NCBI GenBank assembly: GCA_022559985.1
Contig: JAFJTR010000033.1
Coordinates: 65,247 to 129,246 of the forward strand
DNA: 64,000 nucleotides
DNA from: Parastagonospora avenae f. sp. tritici 18332-5
Taxonomy: Eukaryota; Ascomycota; Dothideomycetes; Pleosporales; Phaeosphaeriaceae
Direction of reading: 5' to 3'
The position numbers and the translations under genes were made by a program. The notes under the pieces were generated by a model that was not told the DNA's origin, ran no database searches, and was given only the letters and a program-made list of their open reading frames with translations. Below, piece by piece: positions 1 through 12,529 of this stretch. Position 1 is the first letter of the stretch. Every line of letters begins with the position of its first letter.

Positions 1-210
1 ATCCTGAAGCATGATGGCTGGCAGATCAAGGATGATGGTGTCTATCCTCCGATGCCGCCTGGTACACCACCCGCGGACGTAGCATCGGCTCCTGCAGCGC
101 CCTCGATGGTGCCGGTCGCATCTACGGCTATTTTGCAGGGCAAGCCGGTAGAGAAGCGGAAGATAAACGGAGAAGACGACAGTGCGCCGCCAGCAAAGAG
201 AATCGCTTGA
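1..210 (+). CDS. C-terminal end of an unidentified protein (5' truncated by window)
   Basis: Frame 1 is open from the first base to a TGA at 208-210 and gives 69 residues. The visible part starts ILKHDGWQIKDDG, continues through a proline/alanine-rich linker (MPPGTPP, SAPAAP) and ends in a short basic stretch with EKRKING and PAKRIA, which could be a nuclear localisation signal. Codon use looks coding and the next 300 bases hold no continuation. I do not recognise the family from this tail. The basic end suggests a nuclear protein, but that is inference. Confidence 0.6.
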   Translation: MLKHDGWQIKDDGVYPPMPPGTPPADVASAPAAPSMVPVASTAILQGKPVEKRKINGEDDSAPPAKRIA

Positions 211-755
211 ACGCGGTGTTTTCTCTGCCAAAAGTAGATTGAATTTCGATCAAGGCGTCCCTGAAAGTTGGTAAAAGGTCATCGACGATTGATCGAATGG
301 GTATTCGAAGGGGGGTGCTTTGAATGGTCTCTCATTAGGTCTATAGCCTCTCGAGGAGGTGTGTCTACTTGTAGCGAAGCTTGACGGGAAGGACTATGTC
401 TATAAGCTCAGACACTTCCACCTCTCGGAGCTTCGGATAATGGTGTCGACACCTCTTGGCTTGTGCACACTATCGTCGCCTACAGCCAGGCCCACTCGTG
501 CCAGATCGATATGGGTACACCACCGCATATAATACATTCAGATCCCACACGATTCAAACGACAATTTCCACTGTCCGATGCAGCTGCTTGCTTGATGCTT
601 TGTCCATGTATCGACCATCTTTGTCACAAATCTGCTCATCTGAGAATGGCGCGTTCAATCGCCTCCTAACAAGGCATGATACGTCGTTGCCCCACTCGTG
701 ACTTGTTCCTCCGTCCCTCTCTGTCACATCCCGAACTCTTCCCCACCCCTGACTC
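211..755. other. Intergenic: 3' flanks of the truncated gene and pcc1
   Basis: About 545 bases lie between two convergent stop codons. Open frames here are at most about 90 codons and overlap each other on both strands, with no recognisable protein. I see no repeat or RNA gene. Confidence 0.6.
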
Positions 756-1154
756 TCATCCCTTGATCTTGGCCACATCCAACCCCTGCATGCCCTCCAG
801 ACTCTCCGTAACCGGCTCATACACCACATCAACATCCAAATCCTTCATGACCCCAATCACAACGCCCACGCTCTCGATAAACCCATTCACGGCAACGCGC
901 AACATGCGATTCGTCGTGGCCGCGTAGTTTACCTGCAGCAAATCGTGTTTGACTTCGAAAGCGCGGCGCACGAGGGGCGAGAGTTCGGCGTCAACGGAGA
1001 GCGCGAGGTGTGCAGTGGATGCGAGGGACGGGGTGGGGAAGGGTATTGAGAGGGTGCTGGGAATCATTAGCAAGATCAAATTGATGTATACGCCGAGAGA
1101 TACTTACAGTGTACACGGAAAATCCTCCGCCTTCCAGCCCGTGGGATTCGCCAT
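756..1154 (-). CDS. pcc1: EKC/KEOPS complex subunit Pcc1 (2 exons, 115 aa)
   Basis: Pcc1 is the small dimerising subunit of KEOPS, which makes the t6A modification on ANN-decoding tRNAs and also affects telomeres and transcription in yeast. Exon 1 is 1154-1108 (starting MANPTGWKAED) and exon 2 is 1056-756; the intron runs GTAAGT to CCCAG and the spliced length is 348 nt. The protein carries the family pattern: a first beta strand with LSIPFPTPSLAS, then ELSPLVRR, then NRMLRVAVNGF and a final helix VVIGVMKDLDV. The length is normal for a fungal Pcc1. It is divergent to the next gene, with about 250 bp between start codons. The identification rests on motif memory, not on a search. Confidence 0.88.
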
Positions 1155-1406
1155 TGCGCCTGACTGCACGATGGCGGTGTTGCGGCTCAAACTTCGCGAA
1201 ATGTGGGGGAGGGGGAGCTAGGTTGGAAACGGGAAGGTGAGCAGGGAGCTATGACCGTCAGTGTCACTCGAGGGCGTCATAGAGCATCATCATTGTCTAG
1301 GGAATTTGCACGAGCCATGGGTTCAAAGGGGACTTGTGTTGTACATACACCACCGAAACCCCCCATAATACTTCGGAAGCACTGTTCCGAATAAGCACAA
1401 ATCACC
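1155..1406. promoter_or_regulatory. Shared divergent promoter region of pcc1 and the small mitochondrial gene
   Basis: The 252 bp between the start codons of two divergent genes must hold both promoters unless transcripts overlap. I see no clear TATA box. This is a positional inference. Confidence 0.4.
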
Positions 1407-1796
1407 ATGTTCCGCAATCTAGCATCAACGTCCCTGCGCACCCAAACCCGCCAATTCTCCCTTTCGACAGCACGCCGCGCGGGCTCAGATGGAAGCGTCA
1501 AGGCAGACAAGCATGCGGTGAACAAAGCGCAGGCAGGAGAGACGCATAATGTCCAGGAAGCGAATGCCTCGGCTGGCATGCAGTGAGTTACCTCCCCATC
1601 ATACCTTCACGGGCGCGTCTGAGTGTGGTTTGGGGTGTTAATTCGATAACGCAGGAAGAAGAGCAGTGGATCTGGCGGAAACGCGACGGACCAGAAGGAT
1701 ACGGCGGGCGGCAAGGCCAAGGCGAAGAAGGAGTTTCCTGAAGCGCCGGATGTGGCGATTGGGATGCAGGATGAGAGGGGTGGGAAGGGTGGTTAG
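1407..1796 (+). CDS. Small mitochondrial-type hypothetical protein (2 exons, 105 aa)
   Basis: Exon 1 is 1407-1582 and exon 2 is 1655-1796, joined across a GTGAGT...GCAG intron of 72 nt; the spliced length is 318 nt. The first 25 residues (MFRNLASTSLRTQTRQFSLS...) are rich in Arg, Ser and Thr and free of acidic residues, as in a cleavable mitochondrial presequence with an FSLSTARR-like processing site. The rest is polar, rich in Gly, Lys and Ala, with no hydrophobic core, and ends EFPEAPDVAIGMQDERGGKGG. It resembles small fungal proteins annotated only as hypothetical. Function unknown; mitochondrial location is inferred from the N-terminus. Confidence 0.72.
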
Positions 1797-2489
1797 AAGG
1801 GGGAGATGTGTGATGGGGAGGATAAATGGCATACCAGTAGTGCTTAGAGCTTATGGGCAGGCATTGCCCTGCGAAGAGGACATGTGCAATGCAAGATATA
1901 CCTACCACCTACGCATGCTCTCCAACTCAAAGATTGTTGATGTACCTCAAGATTTCCTGTCTTCCTACGCGTCTTCACGTGCGATCAGTCTTCACTGCAT
2001 CACTTCCTTCACATGTCTTTCACATCTGAAAATCCCACCCATCTTCTAGTCTCCCATTCCAAAGTAGCTTGCGGCTGAACCCCTCGGCCTCCACTCTCCA
2101 CCCAGCAACTTTCCCGACCGCCTACCCCAAGCCCTAATCCCGCAACAAGCCTAACGCACTCCCTCGACCACCCCCCGGATTCCCCAATCCAGTAACACCG
2201 CAACGTGCCTAGCCTCCAACGTCATCCACCAGCCAACAACTCGTCGCACGTCTCCAACTTTCCCCGCGAAATGGCAGCCGCGGACCCACAGTTTCCCCGG
2301 ACGCGCCTCCGCATTTTGAGTCGCACATGGGATGGCTGGCGTTAGGCTCAATGTGGAGTTTCCGGGAGCGTGGTGCGATGTCAGGACGGCGCAGGGGGGT
2401 GGCATGTGTATTTAAGAGGTACATGGACGTGACGATCTGCTATTTTGCAAGGCATTCACTCGAGTGTGTGTAGTGGAGCGCATTTCAAG
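1797..2489. other. Intergenic, promoter side of the sugar porter
   Basis: No open frame here has coding character; the short frames overlap on both strands. A TATA-like ATTTAAGAGG lies near 2410, about 80 bp before the porter start codon. Confidence 0.45.
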
Positions 2490-4136
2490 ATGAAGTTTCT
2501 CGAGCTAAGGGGCAAGGCCCTGATCGCTATCATTCTTATGACTTCTGGGCTGGACTTTTTGTTGTTTGGCTGTGAGTTAACCAGGTCTCATCGCTTTGAT
2601 GATTGTGGGAGGGTTTGCTGATGCAGAGTAGATGATCAAGGTCTCTTCGGTGGCATCCTCGGCGGCGAACGCTTCAAAGACACGCTCGGTCGCCCGAATC
2701 CCACGATGACAGGCCTTGTCACTGCAATCTACGATATTGGATGCGCGCTCGGTGCGGTCGTGGCGTTTGTGTTTGGCGAGAGGATTGGGCGCAAGAGATC
2801 GATTATTCTGGCGAATGTGATTGTCATTATCGGGGCTGCGATTCAGACGGCGTCGTTTGAGTACTGGCAGATGTTTGTGTCGAGAATCATTGGCGGTGTG
2901 GGCGTGGGTTTGTCTACTGTTGCTGTCCCGATTTTGCAGTCTGAGACGCTGCCGGCGCATAATCGTGGTGCGCTGCTGGTCGTGCAGTCTGCGCTTATTA
3001 TTATTGGGGTCGCGATCGCGTCCTGGCTTTGCTTTGCCACCCTCTACGCAGACAGTTCGCTTCAGTGGCGCTTCCCTGTCGCATGCCAGATCCTATTCTC
3101 TGCGATCGTCTTGTGTCTCTGCCCATTCCTGTGCGAGACGCCTCGTTGGCTTGCGCAAAAGGGGAAGATCGATGAGGTACATTTCCTCCATCTCAAATCC
3201 ATCTTCTTATGCTAACAACCACACCAGGCCAAACACGTCATTTCGCGGCTCCTCGACAAGCCCCTCGACGACGACGAAGTCATCGGCCAACTCCAAGAAA
3301 TCCTAATCACCATCGAAGCCGAATCCCAGCTCGAAGAACCCAGCTGGTCCGAAGTTTTCAGCAACACCACCAAGACACGCAACCTGCACCGCGTGATCCT
3401 CGGCATGGGCCCATACCTCTTCAACCAATGGAGCGGCGTGAATGCATTGTGCTACTATCTCGCTGTCATCCTCCAAGACTACCTCGGCTACTCCCCCAGC
3501 ATGTCCCTCATCCTCGCCTCGGTAGCCTTCACTCAATACGCCCTCTTCTCCTGGCCGCCATACTTCTACATCGACCGGATCGGCCGCAGGATGTGCGTCA
3601 TGCTCTCTTCCGCCGGCTGCGCAGCCTGCATGGCCATCATCGCCGGCACACTCGCAAAGAACAGCTTCTCCTCCGCGGCTGCAGCCGTCGCGTTCATGTT
3701 TCTCTTCCTCGACTGCTTCACGCTGGGCATCCTCCCGGTGTCCTGGTCGTACTCGGCGGAAATCCAGCCGCTGAGGGTGCGCAACAAAGCGACTGCCGTC
3801 GGCGTGTTTTCGCACTGGATGTCGAATTTCGTCGTGGTAATGGTCACGCCCATCGGCCTTTCCTCCATCCGGGGCCATTACTTTTGGGTCTGGGCGGTGG
3901 TGTGCGCGAGCTTTGTGCCGCTGACGTATTTCTTCGGGGTGGAGACGAGTGGACGCAGTTTGGAGCAGATTGATGAGATGTTTTGGGAGAATTCGAGGGT
4001 GTGTATGGGTTTGAATCCTGAGAATAGGAAGGTGGTTAGGGCGAGTCGAAGTGATGAGGAGGAGAGGTATAGGACTTTTGCGAAGGGTGGGGAGAAGGCG
4101 GGCGTGGAAATGCGGGAGGATGCGCAGAGCTTCTAG
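2490..4136 (+). CDS. MFS sugar porter (3 exons, 511 aa)
   Basis: Plasma-membrane proton/sugar symporter of the sugar-porter (SP) family. Exons are 2490-2571, 2632-3176 and 3228-4136; introns are 60 and 51 nt and the spliced length is 1536 nt. Family signatures appear in order: FGYDQGLFGG in TM1, ERIGRKR in the TM2-3 loop, a TM6 end with CETPRWLAQKG in place of PESPR, FNQWSGVNALCYY in TM7, YIDRIGRRM in the TM8-9 loop, SYSAEIQPLRVRNKA for the PAEI..R..R motif, and FGVETSGRSLEQIDEMF after TM12. About twelve hydrophobic segments are visible and the length is typical. The PESPR change to CETPR is common in fungal members. The substrate cannot be read from the sequence. Confidence 0.9.
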
Positions 4137-4874
4137 GCTAGGCGTGGATGCGATGATGGTGCAGCTGTGTCATCGCTGAGAAGATGTTAGTAGAAAGTAG
4201 TGCTAGATGAGAAGTTGAAGTGCCGCAACAATACGTGTACGCTTTGTCAATATTGTAAGTACTGCTCAAGGTTTGTTGCTGTATCATATACGAGCCTATG
4301 TCTCGAAGACTTCTTAAAACATCAGGAAGTGCTAGATTAAGTAGTGGAGAAGCCTTGCATGATGCACAAACATCACAGAAACAAGACAGCAAATCCACTG
4401 CGTCGAGCAACAAAGTATGATTTTCTGGCCCCATTCTTTCTGAATACATGTCTGTTTGATAATCGCCAATGTTGAATTTCCATCAATGATAGTGGGAGAA
4501 GTGAATGCTCAATCTGATTAGATGCTCCTTCCACTCACTACTGCTGCGCTAACATCGGTGTCATGTTGTTTGACCAACGATCGCTCTAGTCTATACATGT
4601 TTGATCCAGCGCGGTGTGATGTGCCTTCCTTGCACGCCCAGCTGTCGCAGACCGGACTTGGGCAGAGCATCGATGCTAGCTGCAGTACGTCGTGGTCCAG
4701 TATCTGTAATGGATCTCACGTGTTGGTGGTCGCCGTTCATGGGCCAGTGCGTGGAAGGTCGACGGACCGAACTTGCATGACACGCGCTTGTGGCGGCCGG
4801 ATGGAGAGGCTTGCAACCAAGACGAAAGGTTAGTAGCGTAGGACAATCCCTAGCTATGCTTATTAGACCCCATA
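4137..4874. other. Intergenic between convergent genes
   Basis: These 738 bp are the 3' flanks of the sugar porter and UPF1. No frame over about 100 codons looks coding, and no repeats or RNA genes were seen. Confidence 0.6.
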
Positions 4875-7800
4875 TCAACCACCAATTTGACTAGCGAAAG
4901 CGGTGGACACACTGCGAGCGTCGTCATCGTCGAAGCCACCTAGACCATTGCGTAGACCGCCACGACCAGCACCGAATCCAGCACCCAAAGCCGGACCTTG
5001 GCGAGTTGATTCAACAAAACGGCTGAGACGGTCAGACTGGCTTAGCGATGTGGGCTTATTATAGTCGTTCAAGCTAAGTCCCGAGAGACTGATGCCGCCT
5101 GGAGCGTCGCTGCGAGAGTCGGTCAGCTCGCTGGCGGCAACAGACTCTCCAGCTACACTGGCGGGTGCACCGTTTCGGCCCTTGGCGCCAGACCCAGGGC
5201 GGCCAGGTAGTGGCCATGATTCCTGGAAGTTGGAGAACATGGGAGGGTAGTTGGACGGAACACCAACGCCGCCAATGGCAGACGAATGGACCGAGGACAC
5301 ATCGTCGGGGATGTAACCAACTATCGAACCGTTGTCATTATACTCCTGGCGTGTGGGCTTGTTTCCGCTCCAGCTGCCTTGACGACCAGATGTCATCGCA
5401 TTCGCGTGCTGGTAAGCCATCTGGTAACGCTGAGGTCCACGATAGGTCTGCTTTGGACGACTGAACTGGAGCAGGGAAACCTGCAAGTTGGTCAAGGGTC
5501 CCTCGACAAGACAGTTGCGCTCCTTGAAATGAAGTAGTAGGTAGTGCCAGAGTGGATGCTTTGAAAGCACTTTCGGGTTACCGAGGATAACGAGACCGTA
5601 TTTGGCACGCGTGAGAGCAACGTTGAGACGACGAGGGTCGCTCAAGAAACCGATGCCCTGGTGATCGTTGGAACGAACGCAGGATAGGATGATAAAGTCC
5701 TTCTCTCGGCCTTGGAAAGCGTCGACTGAAGCTACCTCAACGTCTTTGTAATTCTCCTTCTTGAAGCTACCGGTAGCCTGCATCGAGCTGACAACGTAGC
5801 TGCGCTGGCCTTCGTATGGTGTGATAATACCAATATCACCTGGCTGCACACCTGCCTTGAAGAATCGAGTGACAATCTTCTCGACATTCTGCGCTTCAGT
5901 GCGATTGAGGTATGATGTACCAGAGGCCGAAATCTCTTCAGCACCGAGGTTCGACCAGAACATCATTGGGCTGTCGGCGACTGGCCAGGGGAAGTCAACA
6001 TCACGACGGATACGCTCTTGCATCGTGACGCCGTTCTGAAGAGATCCTTCGTAGAACATGTTCGACGGGAACTCAGACAAGCAAGGATGCATGCGGTACT
6101 GCACTTGAAGTCGAATCGGCGAGCATCCGAGAATGACCAGGCGCTCAAAGAGAGACTGGTTGAGACCAGCTGTAGCAGCCTTCTTGTTCATGATGACAGG
6201 CCCCAACTGCTGGTGGTCACCAACAAGGACGACCTGCTTGCAACCAAGGACGAGAGGGATCATGCACTCGGGTTCGGCAGATTGAGTGGACTCGTCGATC
6301 AGAACTGTGCGGAACTTCATCTTGGAAAGTCGGGGATCGCCCGCTCCAACGCAGGTACAGCAGATGACATCGGCAGCGTTCAGAATCTCGCGCTCGGCTG
6401 CGCGGGTGAGCTGCTTGAACTTCTTCTCGTCCTGACTGGACAGCTCGCCAACATCGCTCTTGAGCTGATTCAGCTTGTTAAGCTCGACGTTGGTATCGTT
6501 CATGCGGACTTGCTCATGGAGCGACAGGAAGCCAACTGGCGACTCGACATCTTCCCTCGATTTGGCAGTGACACGAACCGTCTTCAACCCAGTAAGATGA
6601 ATACGTTCGCATAGCTGATCAACCGCGACGTTGGACGGTGCACAGACGAGGACCTGGCTGGCGCTGATCTTGCACAAGTGGTAGATGATGGTGGCGGAAG
6701 TGACCGTCTTTCCCGTACCTGGGGGTCCTTGGATCAAGCTAAGGGGCTTTTGCAAGACACTCTTCACAGCATTGATCTGACTACCGTTGAGCTCGGGAAG
6801 GCCGGGTACACTAAACTTGCGGGGAATCTGGATCTTCATGGGTGCAGACGCGACCTCGTGACCGAGCAGGCGGTGGAAGATGTATCCGGAAACACTCATC
6901 TCGTCGATGGCAAAGGTCTTCATGGCGTGCTGCATGCGGTCGAAAGAAGTGGCCTTCCAGACATAGTCGGCGCTGAAGTTGTGGGTGCATTCGGTGGGCA
7001 CAGACTTGTGGTCGCCCTTGGTACGCAATTCTATCGTGACCTCGTCGGACTGGTTGTTGGGGATCTTGATGACATAGCCAACACCTTCCCAGTGAGGGCG
7101 GAGCTCTCCGGTGTAGCGCAGGCGCATCTCGTCGCCTACCGCAAGCTTGACGTCGCCCAACTCCAGCTTAGGGAGAATGAAGCTTGCCGTGTGCTTGTTG
7201 TTTAGGGCCATGTCCCAGCGCACGACCAAATTGTCCTGCGACTGTGACTCCTTGAGCTTGCGGTCGTAGTCGGCCTCGATCTTAACCAGGGGACCAAAGA
7301 CGTTCTGGTACTGGAAAGCATCGTCATAGCGCAGCAGAACCTTGGCAATGACCTCCTCTTGACCAGCGCCTTTCTCAAGATCGGCGATTGTGGCGTTTGC
7401 ATTGTCCTTCCACAGCTCTTCGAGCTTCGCGATAGTCTGGGGGCTAAGGTGGCGGGCGCGGAGCTGTTCTTGGTCGGTCGGGGCAGGCACGAGCCAGGGC
7501 AGGAAGGAGCGGTCCTCGATCAGCGGCTGCCAACGGGACGTGTCCCAGTTCATGTCCTTCTGCGAGGGCATCGAGGCGCACGGCTGGCGACACAGCAGCA
7601 CGACGACCGTGTCAGACTTGGCGGGGATGAAGCCGAGGAGGAAGACGTTCTTGGTGCCGCAGTTGTAGCATTCCAGCGTGGTGTCGCCCAGCGACGAGGC
7701 GGGGTGCAGCTGGACTTCCTTATGGCGCGCGCGGACAAGGTGGTTGATGATGTGCGAAGACGACGAGTTTCCGCGAGCGCTGCAAAACCACTTGGTGCAG

Positions 7801-8162
7801 GCCAGGCACTTGACGACGCTGCCGGCGTTGTGAATGCCGCAGTATGCGCAGGCGTGTGCGGGGAGTTCGACCCTGGAGTTACTTAGAATCATGTCCAGCC
7901 AATGCGCCCGACGGCTCTCTTACTCTTCCTCAGCCCGCATTGCAGGCTTGCCGTTGGCGCCGCCCACTGGCATGCTCGCCATGCTCTCCATGTCGTCATC
8001 GTCGTAAATATCCGTCTCGTCGTCTTCCTCGCCAATTCGGCGTCGGCGTGAGCCGGTCAGGCCATGATCCAGGATGCTCTCGTCGTCGCCGGCGCCAGCA
8101 TTAATGGTCGCCGCAGAGTCCGACACCAGGTGGTTGCCCATGTGAGTGAATGCGCCCTCCAT
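4875..8162 (-). CDS. upf1: UPF1/NAM7 ATP-dependent RNA helicase of nonsense-mediated decay (2 exons, 1078 aa)
   Basis: UPF1 is the core helicase of nonsense-mediated mRNA decay. Exon 1 is 8162-7924 and exon 2 is 7872-4875; the 51-nt intron (GTAAGA...CCAG) joins ...AEEE to VELPAHAC, 3237 nt in all. After an acidic N-terminus (residues 1-80) comes the Cys/His-rich zinc domain that binds UPF2 (CAYCG, CLACTKWFC, SSHIINHL, LECYNCG). SF1 helicase motifs follow: I GPPGTGKT near residue 462, II LIDESTQ near 607, III VGDHQQLGP, IV QYRMHP, V VDAFQGREKD and VI ALTRAKYG. The C-terminal 180 residues are Gly/Ser-rich and disordered. The DESTQ form of motif II is normal for UPF1. The large exon is uninterrupted. 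Confidence 0.97.
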
Positions 8163-11100
8163 GGTGGCTGGTGTACCGCGCCTTCAGCGCAATTTGTTGA
8201 GTTTTGAACGATAGGGTGGCGGGTCCGGCCGCGTGTCGGCGGTAGGGATGGAGTCGAGACGTATATAGCCTGGTCATTCACACCATCTCTAGATGCGAAG
8301 ATGAGTTGATAGTCGAGTTTGTTTGTTTGCGGAAGTAGTGGTGGTTGCGACAGAAAGTCTCGTGGTGGGGAGGCGCGACCGGCGCTAATATCTTGGCAAG
8401 GGTCTCCAAAAATCTAACCTTGGAAGCCCATGGAGGAACGTCCCCGCCTTTCCTTCACCCTCACTTCACTCTCTTCCACCTTACATAGATTCTCAAGTAG
8501 ACGTTAGACTTCATTGAAGCTCATTCAAATTCAGACCTGGAATTCTGAGGAAGCATCTTGTTAGCTGCTGATCTTCTGCACGTCATGAGTGTTGCGACAC
8601 CCTCCCTTGACTTGTATCGCCTTGCAGACAGAGCCGCATGTGGGCCTTGACGCTACTTCATACCAAAGCCAACCATGTTCGTTCGACGCTCACTAGAGAA
8701 GCGATGCGAAGTTACAATGTAGCTTCAGGACCGACATGTCCCCTTAGTCGTTATTCATTACCACCTTTCGAGGCTGTATTGGATCACAATCTCTTGAGGA
8801 CGAGACACCTCGCGAACAACTACAGGTCCGAGACACGCTGAAAGCCTGTTGACTCGCGAAATTTCCATACGTCCTCGAACTCTTCACAGAGCAGCTGCGA
8901 GTGTACTGAAGTTTTCGAACTCAAGAGTGAGCTCATTCACGCCACAATTTACGACCTACCCAGCCACTCACAGCCTCGTCTGGTACCCCCACGCTGAGAT
9001 CATATCTGCCTATGTACCAGTACATGGAAGGTACTTTGAGCCCTCAAGGAGGCAGCTGAGCATAGCAGATCTGATGCAACGCACCATGCGGAACAATATC
9101 AGCGGGGAGCATCCGATCAATCCCATTGGTGGTCGGAAACGACTGCGTGCGTGGGCAAACCAACATCGTTCCAACGACAGGGACGAAACGTGCCGTGGCG
9201 GGACTGGCCGGCTGATCTATTACGGCTCGTATACCGTGTGCGGGGTACGGAGCTGGCGTGAAGTACGAGAGTCGTTTCCACCACTGGAGTACGTATTTGT
9301 AAAGACTATGCCCTTCAGGCAGGCAACCTATGCGAATCCGACCTATCCGACCTATCCGAGATCCTACTGGGAGCCGTTATACTAAGCTTCCTGTTCCTAT
9401 CAGTCCCGTCTTGATCACCTGAGACATGCAGCTGCTGTGTAACCTGATGCCAACGTCGCTTACAGCCAACTCGATAGTTCCCTATCTCATTTACTATCAT
9501 GACGCTCGAATCTGCGAACCCCGCAGCTCCAGAACGACTCTTCGGACGACAAAGCACGGCAAATTGATACCACTACTGGTCCCGCTCGTCTTATCTGCCG
9601 TGCGTGACCTGCAGAGATGCATCAGAGTGTGCAGCATGGTGGTCCAGCGCTCAAAACTACCCAGCCAACCAGCGACACAGCATGTCGATGACAAGCGATG
9701 AGAGTGAAGCAGTTCGAAACGGACCGATTGCTGCATACAAACTACGCGATGCTAGCCGTATTCTCTCGATCGTTGCTGCTTCTATGCAAGTAATGATCAG
9801 CCCCTGCTTATAGTATCCTGGACTATATGCACTGCACCGCAGCGTTTGTGGAGCATGAGCAACATACACCTTGCTTGAGCTGTCGGCATAGCAGTGTGAG
9901 CGCTAATCGCGATATGCAGGTTGACTTCAAACCCATCGAAGACGACAGCGTGCATGACTTCTGCATTCTCCACGCGATTGGGGCAATGGGAGCGAGATTT
10001 GCACCCCATACGAACCACATGAGCTGAGCATCGGTAGTTTGTCTACATCCCGCGCTGGATACACAGACTTGAACCGCTGCAAGCGAGCAGTTCTCCTGCT
10101 TCCTAGTAGGCTCCGGCGTTGCGGATATCCGTTGGTCCACATGGTCAGCCTCCGACAATGCTCGTCAAACTATGGACAATCGCTAAGATCGCTATGCGCG
10201 CCATCTTCCATGAAATGTCATCCACAAGCCCACGCCCCGTTGCGCCATCATCCATCAAAGAGCGCCAGACAATACTTTCGAGATCTGCGATATGCGCCCT
10301 TGCCAGCCCGCACTCACCGGCGAACATCATCGGTGTTGCACAACTCATGGCACAACAGCTCCAAACAGCGGGGATATCCCAGTCCCACCCAGCACGACCG
10401 CATATCAGACAGCCTCGAATGGCTGACCTCGCAGCTGACAACCGCCTTGCACACGAAACACACCCAAATCCATCCACGCACAGCCCACGCCATCCTTCCA
10501 CGCTGACTGTACTCGGAGAATACCACGCCCCATCGGTGAACACCGCACGCATACAAGCAAGCGGATGTGTCTATTTCCATTGAACTCACCGCGCTTAATT
10601 TCTATCCGCGGGGCTTACCGTCTAAACAAGTCTCGCTAGGCCGCGTGTGTGCCAGAGTGCAGTTCAGCTCGTCACCGATCAATGCGGGTGATACGATCTG
10701 ATCGCACGCACGTCAGCCTCCACAGACGAGGGAGCCGCGCCTTGGGGATGAGGTTGCGCCTGCTCGTCTGATCGGCGTCTTGAGGTCATTTGTAGCCTCT
10801 GCATGACATAGACTCGATCTATCTATCTCAAGGTAATACTCCTGCTTGGAAGATATGGCCGCGCGCTGTACGACACTGCATGAACTCCCAAGTGAATTGT
10901 TGACGTGCTCTGCTGTGTACTGTACGCCCATGACTCGGCATACATAGCCGTAAGCTCTTACTCACAAAATCCCATCCTGCTCCGTATCACCACGCCCTAG
11001 CCCCCGCCACAGTCCCAGTCCGCATGCGCACGAGGGCACAGCCGCACTTGCATTGCATGCATGTCTTTCCACTATCGAAAATCCTCTCCGCAGGCAGCTG

Positions 11101-12529
11101 CAAGGAAGTGAGGCAAACACAAACATTCAGGTTTAGATGATATACTTGTAATGCGGGTGCGGGGAAAGCCGCTCGTGCCGGTGGCCGGTGGAGAGACTTC
11201 GGTCTTTTTGTGTGTGACCATGTTTCCTTTCTAACTTGCGTGCGGGCATGTTTGTGGTGGTGGGGAGCGCGGCGGAAACGGCAAAACACGTGGTTTGAGC
11301 TGGGGGAGACACGGAAACTAGTACGATAGCCACGTCAGTGGGTAGGCATGCAGGATTGGAAGATCAATGATTTTCGGGCGGCATCAGCGGGATGAGGTAT
11401 GGCACGCGTGAGGAGTACACAAGCAAGCAGAGAAAGGAGGAGAAAGGCCGAAGAGGTGTGTAGTAGATCATGCCGTTGCAGCGAAGCGAACGAAGCACAA
11501 ATGAAATTTGTTGGGGTATCATTTCTATATCGAGTTTGTTCTGATCTCTTTGTTACGGAGAATGTGCTCCCTTACTCCGATGTCCATGCCCATAGTGTAG
11601 AGTGTTGGGCACTATGCAAGAGTTTGTAGGGTGACATTTGCCAATGCACGTCCCTTCTGCTCTGCTGCGGCCTTTATCGACTACCAATCGCTTGAAACCC
11701 TAAGATGTCCTGCATGCCCGCCCACAGAAGCGAAATGAAACGCCGTGATCCTCCCACACAGTGCTGTTGGATCAACAGGCAAGAAAAGGGAAAAAGAGCT
11801 CAACCCAGCCCGGTATATTTGAAAATACCATCCATGCAAGCTTGGGTCATGTCGTCGTCAATAAATATGAAAAAGGTATCAGCGAAAGAAAAGGGTGAGG
11901 AAAAAAGACAAAAAGAATGCTAGCGATCGGGTAGCAATGAAGCCCCATGAAAAGGAAGAAGACAAGTCTAGGATATCGCTTGAAACCAAAGTGTATGCCG
12001 AAATGGGTGGTGCGCGCCGGCTACCAATCCCTTGTTGCATCCCATAGCATCCCACTGTTACGCCGGTTACCCACATCTGCATGGGCCGAACAGTAGATGG
12101 AAGTGGTATAGCCAGCAAGATGTGTTGTACAAATTTTGAGAAACGATCGTGGTCCAGCCGGATAAAGATCGATGAAAACTTTTCAGCGCGGGATGTTAAG
12201 CCGAGGCATGTTGGGCGTGAGCAAGTACATCCGCGGATAGTCTGGACTAGCGGTGAACTGCCGTGTAATGTTGAGCGGTTTTGTCAAATGTTGCGATGCC
12301 TCGCTATTCGCTTCCCGACTGTGCGCGGAAGCCGGAGCAAAGAGCCGCGAGCTCCCTATCGTGGTGTCGAAAAAGCCACTGCCGTCCCGTGTTGGGTCCA
12401 GAAACGCCTGATAGAAAACATGAGCAAAGGGAAAATAAATGGTACGATGGCGGCGCCCGTATGATGACGCGTGGCCGCAGATGTCATCATAAGCTGCGGG
12501 CAGTGGGGATCCTCCAAAGTTTGGTACGT
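8163..12529. other. 4.4-kb region without a supported gene
   Basis: It lies between the UPF1 start and the phospholipase C stop codon. The longest open frame, 8849-9385 (178 codons), has no domain and a random-looking composition. Overlapping frames at 10039-10583 on both strands argue against coding there. A short stretch near 9918-10010 resembles a fungal transcription-factor fragment (see findings). The UPF1 promoter and the PLC 3' UTR lie at the two ends. Confidence 0.5.

Noticed and set aside
4875..7892. Idea that the UPF1 motif II DESTQ is an unusual variant
   Set aside because: DESTQ is the form I recall for UPF1 proteins generally, so it is ordinary.
8849..9385. 178-codon plus-strand frame in the gap after UPF1
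   Set aside because: No domain, codon pattern or splice support; similar lengths occur as shadow frames elsewhere in the window. I cannot exclude an orphan gene.
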